64,000 bases of DNA from Promethearchaeota archaeon (lineage in GTDB: Archaea; Asgardarchaeota; Lokiarchaeia; Sigyniarchaeales; SOKP01). The first letter of the stretch is position 1. Each line of letters starts with the position of its first letter. The stretch covers positions 216,816 to 280,815 of the forward strand of contig JAHPZI010000022.1 in NCBI GenBank assembly GCA_019058295.1. Direction: 5' to 3'. Shown piece by piece: positions 1 to 10,764 of the stretch. The notes below the pieces were generated by a model. That model did no database searches. It had not been told where the DNA came from and saw only the letters and a program-made list of their open reading frames with translations. The position numbers and the translations under genes are program-made.

Positions 1-5
1 AAACT

Positions 6-1670
6 ATGTCAAAAAGAAAATTTAGACTCTCAAGAAAAACCGTATTAAAAGATGTTATAATAAACAAAGCGGAAACAGTTGGAGATAAAGTTTTTCTGAC
101 ATATATTAGAGATTTTGATAAGGGCATTGATGAAAAATATACCTACAAAGATATGCATTTAAGATCAAATCGTTTGGCAAATGGATTGATGAATCTCGGA
201 ATAAAAAAAGGGGATGGTATTGCCCTAATGGAAATAAATTCTCCTGAGTTTTTATTAACTATTTTTGCCACATTCAAGATGGGTGCTTATACTGTTTTGG
301 TTAATATTGCGTTGCGAGGCGATGGTTTAAAATATATTATAGATCATTCTAATGCGTCAGCTATCATTATCCATTGGACCCTTATTGATGCATTTTTAGA
401 AATCAAAAGCCAAATACCCGCGATTAAACATATTATTGTCGATATTAGTGAAGCACCAACAGATTTTAAATTACCCGAGGGATCAATATCATTCCAAGAA
501 GTAATGCAAGCACCTGATGATGATATAAATATAGAGCTTAGTCATGATGATTTGAGTTTGTTAATGTATACAGCAGGGACAACAGGTTTACCAAAAGCAA
601 TAATGTTTTGGCAAGGCAAATTGATTGGAGGTATGAATGTTCAAACACTTGTCAGTATAGCCAAATTATTTGGTAGTGGCCCTGATGATGTTCTTTACAC
701 AAGTTTACCCTTATTTCATGCGAATGCATTATTTCTGACAACTTTGCCAGCTTTTTTTGAGGAGAAACCTTTAATTCTAGCGAAACGATTCAGCGCTAGC
801 CGGCATTGGGATATTTGTCGCAAATATGGGGTTACATTCTTTAACTCCCTTGGTGCAATGATCCCTATTTTAATGAAACAACCCGAACGATCAAATGATA
901 AAGAACATAATGTAAGAAATGTATATTCTGCAGCTTGCCCTAAAGAATTATGGGTTGCTTTTGAAGAGAGATTTGGTATAAAAATTATAGAATTCTATGC
1001 TGCTTCAGACGGAGGTGGATTTATGCTTACAACACAAGGAAAAGAAGATATTCCCGTAGGATCTATGGGAAAACCACCGGTGGGTATGGTTGCTGATATC
1101 ATGGATGATGATGGAAATATTCTGGAACCCGAGGTAGTTGGAGAATTAGTTTTCTTAGTTAGGGAGTCGGAAATTAATCAAAGAAAAGTGAAATATTATA
1201 AAGATGATAAAGCCTCAGAGAATTTAATACGAGAAGGTAAAGATGGGCAGAACTGGTTTCATACAGGTGATTTAGCGTATAAGGATAAAGAAGGGTGGTT
1301 CTATTTCGTTGATAGAAAAAAGGATTCAATAAGAAGACGCGGTGAAAATATTGCGTCTTATAGTATTGAAAAGATAATTAATTTAAACGACAAAATTTTG
1401 GAAGCAGCAGCTTACGGTATTAAATCAGAACTAGGTGAAGATGAGATAATGGTTGCTATTGTTTTAAAACCAGGGGAAACCATGACTCCTGAGGAACTAT
1501 TAGATTTCTGTCAAGGAAAAATGGCCAATTTTATGATACCTAGATATATTGATTTTGTCGATAAGCTTCCTAAAAACGAAGTACATAGGATATTAAAGCG
1601 TATTCTCAAAGAACGTGGAGCAACAGAAAGTACTTATGATAGAGAAAAGGCAGGATATGTTTTAAAATAA
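6..1670 (+). CDS. CaiC-like acyl-CoA ligase (AMP-forming)
   Basis: This 554-residue ANL-superfamily adenylating enzyme probably activates a carboxylic acid with ATP and then CoA. The P-loop-like core TAGTTGLPKAI lies near residues 188-198. The A7/A8 region GDLAYKDKEGWFYFVDRKKD, followed by RRRGENI, lies near 417-448. The overall layout is closest to crotonobetaine/carnitine-CoA ligases and the bile-acid-CoA ligase group. The C-terminal A10 motif reads PKNEVHRILKR (about 522-532), so the usual Gly-Lys is His-Arg. A close paralog lies at 4232-5905, with a thiolase between them, which suggests a duplicated acyl-CoA activation and breakdown cassette. The family call is firm, but the substrate cannot be read from the sequence. 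Confidence 0.9.
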   Translation: MSKRKFRLSRKTVLKDVIINKAETVGDKVFLTYIRDFDKGIDEKYTYKDMHLRSNRLANGLMNLGIKKGDGIALMEINSPEFLLTIFATFKMGAYTVLVNIALRGDGLKYIIDHSNASAIIIHWTLIDAFLEIKSQIPAIKHIIVDISEAPTDFKLPEGSISFQEVMQAPDDDINIELSHDDLSLLMYTAGTTGLPKAIMFWQGKLIGGMNVQTLVSIAKLFGSGPDDVLYTSLPLFHANALFLTTLPAFFEEKPLILAKRFSASRHWDICRKYGVTFFNSLGAMIPILMKQPERSNDKEHNVRNVYSAACPKELWVAFEERFGIKIIEFYAASDGGGFMLTTQGKEDIPVGSMGKPPVGMVADIMDDDGNILEPEVVGELVFLVRESEINQRKVKYYKDDKASENLIREGKDGQNWFHTGDLAYKDKEGWFYFVDRKKDSIRRRGENIASYSIEKIINLNDKILEAAAYGIKSELGEDEIMVAIVLKPGETMTPEELLDFCQGKMANFMIPRYIDFVDKLPKNEVHRILKRILKERGATESTYDREKAGYVLK

Positions 1671-1676
1671 AGATAA

Positions 1677-1686
1677 TTTTTTTTTT
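1677..1686 (+). terminator. poly-T terminator candidate
   Basis: An uninterrupted run of ten T, continuing as T-rich sequence, begins seven bases after the stop of the acyl-CoA ligase. Intrinsic archaeal termination uses such U-tracts without needing a hairpin. The background is AT-rich, so the call is tentative. Confidence 0.4.
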
Positions 1687-1802
1687 CTTAACAATTTTAG
1701 GTATTAGGTATAATTAAGGTATAATGTAAAATAATAAGGATTTTCAATAATAATGCATTTTTAATTTTTAATACAAATAATAAATCAAAAAAGTAGGCAG
1801 AA

Positions 1803-3056
1803 ATGAACGACAAGGTTTATGTATTTGGTGTTGGAATGACCAAGTTTGGTAAATTTCTTGATAAAAGTATTAAAAAATTTACAGGCGAAGCACTTGATTC
1901 GGTCCTAGAGGACTGTCAAAATGATATAAATTTGAGTGATATTGAGGCTGCTTGGTTTTCCAATACATGTTGGGGAATGTATGATTTTCAGCATAGCATT
2001 CGAGGTCAAGTTGCACTTAGCGCCAACCGCCTTGATAAAATACCTATAATAAACGTGGAAAATGCGTGTGCCAGTGGGAGCACTGCTTTCCATGGAGCGT
2101 GGACTTCAATAAAAGCGGGTCTCTATGACTGTGCGCTGGCTATAGGTGTTGAAAAAGTATATAATGAAGATCGTGCTAAGATGATGAAAGGATTTATAAC
2201 TTACACGGATGTAGAGAAGACAACTAAAATGATAGAGCAATTGAAAAAGATGGCTGAAAAAAAAAAGGCGATGGATGCTAAAAAACAAGGAACTGAAGAT
2301 AGAAAAGAGAAAAAAGGGGGACATTCTGCATTCATGGATCTATATGCAGTTGCAGCTCGTCAACATATGAAACAGCATGGAACTACACAAAGACACTTGG
2401 CTGTAGTTGCTGCTAAGAACCATAATAATTCAACACTAAATCCTCTTGCCCAATACACATTCCCCATGACTGTAGAGCAAGTTTTGGAAGATTATGAAGT
2501 TGCTTATCCTCTGACCAGATCGATGTGTGCACCAGTTGGAGATGGTGCTGCGGCAGCTATTTTATGCTCGGAGAAATTTTTAAAACAACATCCAAATACA
2601 AGAGCTGTCCTAATACGAGCATCGGTTTTGCAGTCTGGATCTTGGAAAACAGATGATATAGCTAAACGCGCATCTACAATCGCCTATAAAATGTCTGGTC
2701 TTGGGCCTAAAGATATAAATGTGGCTGAAGTTCACGATGCTACGGCGTTTGGGGAAATTCACCAAATTGAGCAAATGGGATTTTGTCCAATAGGAGAAGG
2801 TGGGCCATTTAGTGAGAGTGGCGCAACGGCTCTTCATGGAAAGATTCCTATTAATCCGAGCGGAGGATTGTTATCCCGAGGCCATCCACTCGGTGCGTCA
2901 GGTTTGGCACAAATTTATGAATTGGTGGTTCAATTGCGTGGAGAAGCTGGCGAAAGGCAAGTTGACAACCATAAATTTGCTTTGGCTGAGAATGGTGGTG
3001 GCAACATTGGTGTTGGTGAGGCAGCCATGTGTGTAAATATCTTAGAAAAGGTATAA
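1803..3056 (+). CDS. SCP-x-type thiolase (acetyl-CoA acyltransferase family)
   Basis: This 417-residue thiolase-fold enzyme is expected to cleave 3-ketoacyl-CoA or condense acyl-CoAs. The nucleophile Cys89 sits in NACASGST, an HDAT motif typical of SCP-x-like thiolases lies near residue 310, and the histidine motif GHPLGASG lies near 360-367. The C-terminal second-cysteine motif of classical thiolases is replaced by ENGGGNIG, as is usual in SCP-x-like members. Residues about 138-176 form a Lys/Glu-rich charged insertion. Archaeal thiolases of this kind often sit beside a DUF35 OB-fold partner, and none is present here. The neighbours are two acyl-CoA ligases, so a role in beta-oxidation-like chain shortening is a reasonable inference. 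Confidence 0.88.
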   Translation: MNDKVYVFGVGMTKFGKFLDKSIKKFTGEALDSVLEDCQNDINLSDIEAAWFSNTCWGMYDFQHSIRGQVALSANRLDKIPIINVENACASGSTAFHGAWTSIKAGLYDCALAIGVEKVYNEDRAKMMKGFITYTDVEKTTKMIEQLKKMAEKKKAMDAKKQGTEDRKEKKGGHSAFMDLYAVAARQHMKQHGTTQRHLAVVAAKNHNNSTLNPLAQYTFPMTVEQVLEDYEVAYPLTRSMCAPVGDGAAAAILCSEKFLKQHPNTRAVLIRASVLQSGSWKTDDIAKRASTIAYKMSGLGPKDINVAEVHDATAFGEIHQIEQMGFCPIGEGGPFSESGATALHGKIPINPSGGLLSRGHPLGASGLAQIYELVVQLRGEAGERQVDNHKFALAENGGGNIGVGEAAMCVNILEKV

Positions 3057-3111
3057 TAAATACAATTACTTAAGAAAAATAAAAAAAAACTGAATTTTTT
3101 AATTTTAAATT

Positions 3112-4128
3112 TTATTCCCGTATTTCAGGACCATCTACTCCTTCCCGGTACCAAGTTACTGGTCGATATTCTCTAGGTACAATACCTTCTTGTTTGAATA
3201 CAGGATATCCTAGACTTAAAGAAGTTATAGGAATCCAAGGGTATTTGATACCAAGTTTTCTTTTTAAAGGTTTAATCTGGTTAAGGGTTTGCGCAAAAAA
3301 CCCATTCCAACAAGCTTTAATTCCTAAAGAGTTCGCCACTAAGTTCATGTTTTCTCCGGCTATACCGATATTTATTTTTGCTCCCGAAATGGCTCGTTCA
3401 TCCCCGAGTATTAGGATGACGCATGGAGCAGCCAATGAAACGGCTATTTCTCCCATTCTAGTAAGAGAGCCCATTCCCCCTAAAATAAGTCTTGGATCAA
3501 CGGTACCAGGACCAATTGAAGGATCCTCGATTAGAGGTGCTAAATTTTTTACCATATTATCATCCAAATATGCTTTATACATAAAGCTTATAATTTTATA
3601 AACTTCTTTATCTATCTTTTCGAGTAGGGCTTTATTTGTTATTACAATAAACTTCCATGGCTGACAATTACCCGCACTTGGAGCGAATCGTCCTGCTTCC
3701 AGAACTCTTTGAATTAAAGACTCAGGTACTGGTTTATCCTTGAAATTTCTCACACTTCGTCTTTCAAAAATTGCTTTTTCAATGGCGTTCCATTCCGTTG
3801 GATTTCCTTCCTCATCCTTTGCCTCAAGAGGCATTTTAGCAGGTAAAGGGTGAGGATCTGTTTTCCAATATCCGGCGTCAACATGGTAAGGTTCAACTAT
3901 CATGATCGCATCATTGGGACAGGCCACTTTACAATTATAACAGCTAAAACATTCATATTGTTCTTTCATTGCTGGAAAGCCACCTTCATCTTCTTCCCAA
4001 GCTCGGAAGGGGCAATTTATCATACATAATCCACACTTAGTGCATTTATCGTGGTCGACCTTCATTACTCCCATGTGGACATCTTTCATATCAGGTTGTA
4101 AAATCTCTTTTACATCTTCCCAAGGCAT
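3112..4128 (-). CDS. Ferredoxin-nitroreductase fusion protein
   Basis: This 338-residue protein has two parts. An N-terminal 2x[4Fe-4S] ferredoxin domain carries Cys29/32/35/39 and Cys60/63/66/70. A flavin-dependent nitroreductase domain begins near residue 119 with IFERRSVRNFKDKPV and continues with APSAGNCQPWKF. The fusion lets iron-sulfur clusters feed electrons to an FMN site, and such proteins in anaerobes reduce nitro, quinone or enoate-like substrates. It lies convergent to the thiolase gene and divergent from the second acyl-CoA ligase. It might reduce an unsaturated acyl or quinone intermediate of that pathway, but this is inferred only from position. The family call is secure and the substrate is unknown. 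Confidence 0.88.
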   Translation of the reverse strand: MPWEDVKEILQPDMKDVHMGVMKVDHDKCTKCGLCMINCPFRAWEEDEGGFPAMKEQYECFSCYNCKVACPNDAIMIVEPYHVDAGYWKTDPHPLPAKMPLEAKDEEGNPTEWNAIEKAIFERRSVRNFKDKPVPESLIQRVLEAGRFAPSAGNCQPWKFIVITNKALLEKIDKEVYKIISFMYKAYLDDNMVKNLAPLIEDPSIGPGTVDPRLILGGMGSLTRMGEIAVSLAAPCVILILGDERAISGAKINIGIAGENMNLVANSLGIKACWNGFFAQTLNQIKPLKRKLGIKYPWIPITSLSLGYPVFKQEGIVPREYRPVTWYREGVDGPEIRE

Positions 4129-4231
4129 AATTCATCAATTCCTATTAATAACTAATAAATATATTAAATTATTGAAATATTTAAAAGAAATGTCTTTTTC
4201 AATTCAATTCAAAAAATAAAAAGGATTCAAA

Positions 4232-5905
4232 ATGTCAGCAAAGAAAAAATTTAGATTGACAAGAAGAACAATATTAAGAGATCTTATTCAACATAAGGCA
4301 GAAACGATTGGTGATAAGGTTTACATGACATATCTTAGAGATTTCGATAATAATATTGAAGAAAAATATACTTATAGAGATATGCATTTACTGTCTAATC
4401 GCTTAGGAAATGGTCTTTTAAATTTAGGACTAAAAAAAGGGGAAGGTGTAGCTTTAATGGAAATTAACTCTCCTGAATTTTTACTGACTATTTTTGCTAC
4501 ATTCAAAACGGGCATGTATTCCGTTATGATTAACGTTTCCTTAAGAGGGGATGGTTTAAAATTTATTATAGAACATTCTGATGCATCGGCAATCATTATT
4601 CACTGGTCTTTTTTACAAGCATTTTTAGATATTAAAGATCAACTACCCAAAATTAGATATATCATAGTCGATATTAATGAAGCCCCAGCGGATTTTAAAT
4701 TGCCTGAAGGAATTGTATCTCTCCAAGAAGTTATGCAAGCATCAGATGAGGATATTGATATAGAGATTAGTCTTGATGACATGGCAATGTTAATGTATAC
4801 TGCGGGAACGACTGGTCTGCCCAAAGCAATACAATTTTGGCAAGGCAAATTGTTGGGAGGTCTTAGCATTCAAACACTTATGAGTCTTGTGAAAATGATG
4901 GCTCAAGCTGATGATGTTCTCTTTACTCCCTTACCCCTATTCCATTCGAACGCTTTGTTTTTAACGAGTTTAGCCGCTTATTTTGCTGAAAGGCCATTAA
5001 TTCTCGGTAAAAAATTTTCAGCAAGTCGCCATTGGGATATTTGTCGTAAATATGGTGTTACTACTTTTAATACCTTAGGTGCAATGGTCACATTTTTAAT
5101 GAAGCAACCAGAGAGACCAAACGATAAAGAACATAATATCCGAGTGGTAAATACGGCTGCTTGCCCTAAAGAGTTATGGGTAGCTTTTGAAGAGAGATTT
5201 GGTGTAAAAATCCATGAAGCTTATGGTGCAACGGACGGAGGGGGATTTATGCTTAGTTCTGTTGGGCGTGATGATCAACCTGTAGGATCTATGGGTACAC
5301 CATTACCTGGAATGGTTGCTGAAGTTATGGATGATAATGGAGTTATTCTTCCAGAACCAGAAAAAGTGGGAGAATTAGTTTTCCTGGTTAGGGAGTTGGA
5401 AATGAAACAAAGAGAAGTGAAATATTATAAAGACGAGAGTGCCTCAAAAAGTTTAATTCAAAAGGGCGCAGATGGTCAATTATGGTTCCATACAGGTGAT
5501 TTGGCATATAAAGATAAAGATGGCTGGTTCTATTTCGTTGATAGAAAAAAGGATTCAATCCGTAGACATGGTGAAAACATCGCATCATTTAGCATTGAAA
5601 ATATTATAAATCAAAATGAAAAAATATTAGAAGTTGCTGCCTATGGTGTTAAAACTGAGGTGGGCGAAGATGAAGTGATGGTTTCTGTTGTTTTAAAACC
5701 AGGAGAAACCATGGCTCCAGAGGAACTTTTAGATTTCTGTCAAGGTAAAATGGCTTATTTCATGATCCCTAGATATATTGATTTCGTCGAAGAACTTCCT
5801 AAAAGTGAAGTTCACAGAGTGTTAAAGCGTTTTCTCAAAAAACGTGGAGTAACACCAACCACTTACGATAGAGAAAAGGCTGGATATGTTATAAAACGAG
5901 ACTAA
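4232..5905 (+). CDS. CaiC-like acyl-CoA ligase, second paralog
   Basis: This 557-residue protein is a full-length paralog of the product of 6-1670, with long stretches of identical residues throughout, so the two probably arose by local duplication. The adenylation core TAGTTGLPKAI is near residues 188-198, and the A7/A8 motifs GDLAYKDKDGWFYFVDRKKD and RRHGENI are intact. The A10 motif again lacks the Gly-Lys pair (PKSEVHRVLKR), so the change is a property of the pair and not a sequencing error. The gene is followed after 38 bases by a CoA-transferase in the same direction. Together they offer two routes, ATP-dependent and transfer from another CoA thioester, to activate an acid. Confidence 0.9.
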   Translation: MSAKKKFRLTRRTILRDLIQHKAETIGDKVYMTYLRDFDNNIEEKYTYRDMHLLSNRLGNGLLNLGLKKGEGVALMEINSPEFLLTIFATFKTGMYSVMINVSLRGDGLKFIIEHSDASAIIIHWSFLQAFLDIKDQLPKIRYIIVDINEAPADFKLPEGIVSLQEVMQASDEDIDIEISLDDMAMLMYTAGTTGLPKAIQFWQGKLLGGLSIQTLMSLVKMMAQADDVLFTPLPLFHSNALFLTSLAAYFAERPLILGKKFSASRHWDICRKYGVTTFNTLGAMVTFLMKQPERPNDKEHNIRVVNTAACPKELWVAFEERFGVKIHEAYGATDGGGFMLSSVGRDDQPVGSMGTPLPGMVAEVMDDNGVILPEPEKVGELVFLVRELEMKQREVKYYKDESASKSLIQKGADGQLWFHTGDLAYKDKDGWFYFVDRKKDSIRRHGENIASFSIENIINQNEKILEVAAYGVKTEVGEDEVMVSVVLKPGETMAPEELLDFCQGKMAYFMIPRYIDFVEELPKSEVHRVLKRFLKKRGVTPTTYDREKAGYVIKRD

Positions 5906-5907
5906 TA

Positions 5908-5920
5908 TTTTTTTCTTTTT
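5908..5920 (+). terminator. poly-T tract after acyl-CoA ligase
   Basis: A 13-base tract, all T except one C, follows the stop codon directly. It lies between two same-direction genes, so it may terminate only part of the transcripts. This is tentative in such AT-rich sequence. Confidence 0.3.
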
Positions 5921-5943
5921 AACATAAAATTGTGAGATTATTT

Positions 5944-7158
5944 ATGACTTTACCCCTAGAAAATATTACAGTCATTGATTTGACTAGGATGCTTCCTGGA
6001 CCGTATTGCACTATGATATTATCGGATTTAGGGGCAAATGTTATTCGGGTCGAAGATCCGAAGTATCTTTACTCTAATGTCCCGCCATTTTTTCAAAAAG
6101 GAAAATATCGTGATAGTGCGTTTAATGCTATCCTTATGAGAAACAAGGCATCAATTACTCTTAATCTGAAAAAAGAGAAAGCTTTAGAGATATTTTATGA
6201 CTTAGTAAAACGCGCAGATATAGTTATGGACACATTTCGACCAAAAGTGATGGAAAAATTAAAAATAGATTATAATACCCTTTCCTCGATAAATCCCTCA
6301 ATTATTTGTTGTTCTTTAACAGGATACGGTCAAAATGGGCCATACGAACAAGTTGCGGGGCATGATTTGAATTATATTGGTATTTGTGGAATATTGGATG
6401 CAACTAGAAAAAGGGTAATTTTGGGTGAGGAAAATCAGGAGAGAAAACCAATAAATCCTGGTGTCCAACCAGCCGATATTGGAGGGGCTTTAGTAAGTGC
6501 CATTGGAATTCTTGGTGCTATAATCGAAAGAGAAAATAATCCTGAAAGAAAGGGTCAATATGTTGATATTTCAATGACAGATTCTGTATTTTCTTTTATG
6601 CCAATGGCAGCTGCTTTACATTTTGCGAAAGAGTATAATAAAAAATTTAGTGGAGAAAATATACTCGAAGGTGGAATGCCATATTATTCCGTCTATAAGA
6701 CGAAAGATAACAAATATTTGTCAGTTGGGGCGATTGAAATGAAATTCTGGCAAAATTTGTGTGAAGGTTTAGGACGAAATGATTTAAAAGGAAAGCAGTG
6801 GGCCCTGAGAGAAGAGAAAGAAAAGGTTTTTGAAGAACTGCAAAAAGAATTCTTAAAGAAAACACAAGAAGAGTGGCTTGAGATTTTTAAAAATTACGAT
6901 ACTTGTATAGGCCCAATTAATAATTTTGCTGAAGCGTGTGAAGACCCCCAAATCATAGCGCGTAATATGGTTGTTGAAATAGACCATCCCGTATTAGGCA
7001 AGATTAAAAATATAGCCTCACCGATTAAAATGTCAAGGACACCTCCAACCATTAGAAGCCCTGCTCCCAAAATCGGACAAAACACTAAAGAAATTTTGAA
7101 GCAATTGAATTATTCTGATGAGGATATTAAAAACTTCAAAAAAAATAAGATTATATAA
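5944..7158 (+). CDS. Class III CoA-transferase (CaiB/BaiF family)
   Basis: This protein of about 404 residues moves CoA between carboxylic acids without ATP. It opens with the family hallmark ITVIDLTRMLPGPYCTMIL and SDLGANVIRVE. The expected catalytic Asp lies in PADIGGALVSA at residue 178 counted from the chosen start. An in-frame GTG at 5932 would add four residues. The ATG at 5944 is preferred because a GTGA element sits just upstream and the conserved N-terminus begins a few residues later. The length is normal for the family. The gene lies directly downstream of a CaiC-like ligase, a pairing known from carnitine and bile-acid operons. Confidence 0.9.
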   Translation: MTLPLENITVIDLTRMLPGPYCTMILSDLGANVIRVEDPKYLYSNVPPFFQKGKYRDSAFNAILMRNKASITLNLKKEKALEIFYDLVKRADIVMDTFRPKVMEKLKIDYNTLSSINPSIICCSLTGYGQNGPYEQVAGHDLNYIGICGILDATRKRVILGEENQERKPINPGVQPADIGGALVSAIGILGAIIERENNPERKGQYVDISMTDSVFSFMPMAAALHFAKEYNKKFSGENILEGGMPYYSVYKTKDNKYLSVGAIEMKFWQNLCEGLGRNDLKGKQWALREEKEKVFEELQKEFLKKTQEEWLEIFKNYDTCIGPINNFAEACEDPQIIARNMVVEIDHPVLGKIKNIASPIKMSRTPPTIRSPAPKIGQNTKEILKQLNYSDEDIKNFKKNKII

Positions 7159-7161
7159 TTT

Positions 7162-7275
7162 TTATAATTTTAAATTTTGATATAACCTTACAACTTGATT
7201 ATGTAAAAAATCTTCCGCGTTTTTTCCTTTCATAAATATAACGAGAAGAAGCAATCTTATAATATAGTTTCCCAT
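7162..7275 (-). CDS. Possible 37-residue small protein
   Basis: A minus-strand ORF runs from ATG to TAA in the gap between the CoA-transferase and the kelch-like gene. A G6 run about seven bases upstream of the ATG could act as a ribosome binding site. The N-terminus is strongly hydrophobic (YIIRLLLLVIF) and is followed by a polar tail, so a tiny membrane peptide is possible. No homology is recognised. It is short enough to be chance, and conservation would decide. Confidence 0.22.
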   Translation of the reverse strand: MGNYIIRLLLLVIFMKGKNAEDFLHNQVVRLYQNLKL

Positions 7276-7379
7276 TTAAAATCCCCCCAATTAAAATTTA
7301 CTAAAAAGCTTTAATAATTAAATAAATTATTTTTTAAATAGCAAAAGACTAAAGTTAAAAAGAAAATAAACTGACTAAA

Positions 7380-8999
<1,620 letters not shown>

Positions 9000-9010
9000 A
9001 AACTAAATCA

Positions 9011-9027
9011 ACTTCTTTTCTTTTTTT
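9011..9027 (+). terminator. T-rich terminator candidate after kelch-like gene
   Basis: A T-rich tract (seven-T run plus shorter runs) begins about a dozen bases after the stop, in the gap before a convergent gene. This fits archaeal U-tract termination but is weak evidence in this base composition. Confidence 0.3.
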
Positions 9028-9145
9028 AAACAAAAATTTGAAAAAAATGCTGAGAATTTTTCCTTTATAAATAGAGAATGGGTTATTCTTGACATATCCC
9101 GATCTTAAAAATTAATAAAAATAAAATTATATGATGTTTATAGTT

Positions 9146-9640
9146 TTAAATTCTGTATTCCTCAGGAGTTTTATCCTCTTTATAAGGGCTTTCAGCCAAT
9201 TCGAATCTGAATCCGACTATCTCTTCTCCTCCTATCATGTGAACAGGAGATGGTTTTTCACGAAGATCCTCTGGATCTATGAATTGATCCCACGCAACAG
9301 GAAATTTGATGAGAGTCTTAACTCCTTCCTGTTTGAATGCTTTTGCTGCTGCTCTTACGTCCTTGACTATAAAAGTAAGGTTATGCACTCCCGGTCCTTT
9401 TTTGTCCAAATGTTCTGACCACAGGGTCTGAAGCTTCTTACTTGATGGTTCTATAAATTGTAAAATTACATTGCCGAGTTTCACATGGACTACTTTTACT
9501 ACACCCATGTTAGACAATGTATCAGAAAATTCTTTTTCTACGATCTCTGAGCCGAAAATCCTATTTAAAAACTCTGCTGCTTTTATAGCATCTGGTACTA
9601 CAATCTCTATATGTACTAAAGGTGACAATTCTATTACCAT
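9146..9640 (-). CDS. VOC (glyoxalase-fold) protein
   Basis: This 164-residue vicinal-oxygen-chelate protein opens with VHIEIVVPDAIKAAEFLNRIFG. Its second half-domain begins GPGVHNLTFIVKDVRAAAKAF, whose His is a candidate metal ligand. The fold family includes methylmalonyl-CoA epimerases, glyoxalases and dioxygenases. Its partner 27 bases upstream on the same strand is an enoyl-CoA hydratase, so action on a CoA thioester, such as epimerisation, is plausible. The C-terminus is longer than in minimal epimerases. I would not assign a specific reaction. Confidence 0.75.
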   Translation of the reverse strand: MVIELSPLVHIEIVVPDAIKAAEFLNRIFGSEIVEKEFSDTLSNMGVVKVVHVKLGNVILQFIEPSSKKLQTLWSEHLDKKGPGVHNLTFIVKDVRAAAKAFKQEGVKTLIKFPVAWDQFIDPEDLREKPSPVHMIGGEEIVGFRFELAESPYKEDKTPEEYRI

Positions 9641-9666
9641 TATTTTTCACTTTAATATTTCTTTTT

Positions 9667-10536
9667 TTATTTATTTTCACTCTTCCATTTCTTCCATTCC
9701 TCTAACAAGTTAGATTTACTTGTTGGATCCGACAATTCAAGTTCTTTTTCGCGTGTTTGACCATCTCTTTGAAGGAACCAGTTCATTCGCTCTTTTGCTA
9801 CGGGTAAGGCGCATGCTTGATTAAAAAGGTAAGCTTCTTCCATCAGACCTTCAATAAGTGGTTGTTCCAATGCGGTTAATACAGCTTTCTTTGCAATGGC
9901 AATTATTTCTGCGGGAAATGAAGCGATTCGATAAGCTAGATCCTCAACAAATGGAGTTAATTCATCTTGTGGCAAAGCACGATTAATATATCCATATCGT
10001 TCAGCTAATTCAGCTGAAAAATCAATACCCCCAAGCACGGCTTCCATGGCACGGGAACGACCCATTAGTCGAGGAAGCCGCTGAGTACTACCTCCACCAG
10101 GAATTATGCCTAATAGGATTTCTGGTTGGCCAAGAATGGCTTTACCTATTGCCCCAAATCTCATATCAAGTGATAATACAAATTCACTTCCTCCTCCGCG
10201 TGCGATGCCTTCAAGTTTTGCGATGGATACTTTTGGCATGGTTCGATATGCTTCACAAATTGGATGCATACCTGTAAGTTGATCGGATTTTGGGGGTGCT
10301 TCATCTGGTAATATTGCTAGAACAGACACATCAAAATGAGCAATAAAAAAATCAGGATCAGCACTATCGAAGACGATAACTCTCACATCATCATCCATAG
10401 CTATTTTTGTCTGGAGACGACTTAATTCTCCAAGAAGGCCCGCATTCAAAAGGTTTATAGGGGGATTATCGATTGTTACGAAGGCAACCCCTTGATCAAG
10501 GCGAATTTTTAGCAATTTAAAACGAGTGTATTTCAT
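9667..10536 (-). CDS. Enoyl-CoA hydratase/isomerase family protein
   Basis: This crotonase-fold enzyme is about 289 residues from the chosen start. The oxyanion-hole segment IARGGGSEFVLSLD and the second active-site segment GQPEILLGIIPGGGSTQRLPR keep both Glu residues used by true hydratases, so water addition to a trans-2-enoyl-CoA is the likely reaction. A first ATG at 10551 would add five residues. The ATG at 10536 is preferred because GGTGG lies about seven bases before it. The gene runs with the downstream VOC protein. Together with the thiolase, 3-hydroxyacyl-CoA dehydrogenase and acyl-CoA dehydrogenase elsewhere in the window it completes a beta-oxidation set, although these genes are not in one operon. 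Confidence 0.88.
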   Translation of the reverse strand: MKYTRFKLLKIRLDQGVAFVTIDNPPINLLNAGLLGELSRLQTKIAMDDDVRVIVFDSADPDFFIAHFDVSVLAILPDEAPPKSDQLTGMHPICEAYRTMPKVSIAKLEGIARGGGSEFVLSLDMRFGAIGKAILGQPEILLGIIPGGGSTQRLPRLMGRSRAMEAVLGGIDFSAELAERYGYINRALPQDELTPFVEDLAYRIASFPAEIIAIAKKAVLTALEQPLIEGLMEEAYLFNQACALPVAKERMNWFLQRDGQTREKELELSDPTSKSNLLEEWKKWKSENK

Positions 10537-10764
10537 TTTATCTACCACCATTTAAATTTTAAGATTATATAGTATTTGATTTGCTGGAATTATTAATATA
10601 TTTAATTTTTAAACTTTTAAGAAATTTAAATATATTCTAATGAAGATAATGAAGATAAAAAAAGGCAGAAAATCTAAAAACTTAAGGTAAAAGGGCAAAT
10701 TAAAAATTGTCCTATAAATTTTATTCTTATATAATTTAATAGATCGTATCGTTTGGCTTGAACT

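Noticed and set aside
1905..2324. Minus-strand ORFs opposite the thiolase gene
   Set aside because: They lie wholly inside a well-supported thiolase coding region, encode low-complexity Ser/Phe-rich sequence and have no domain pattern; shadows of the real frame.
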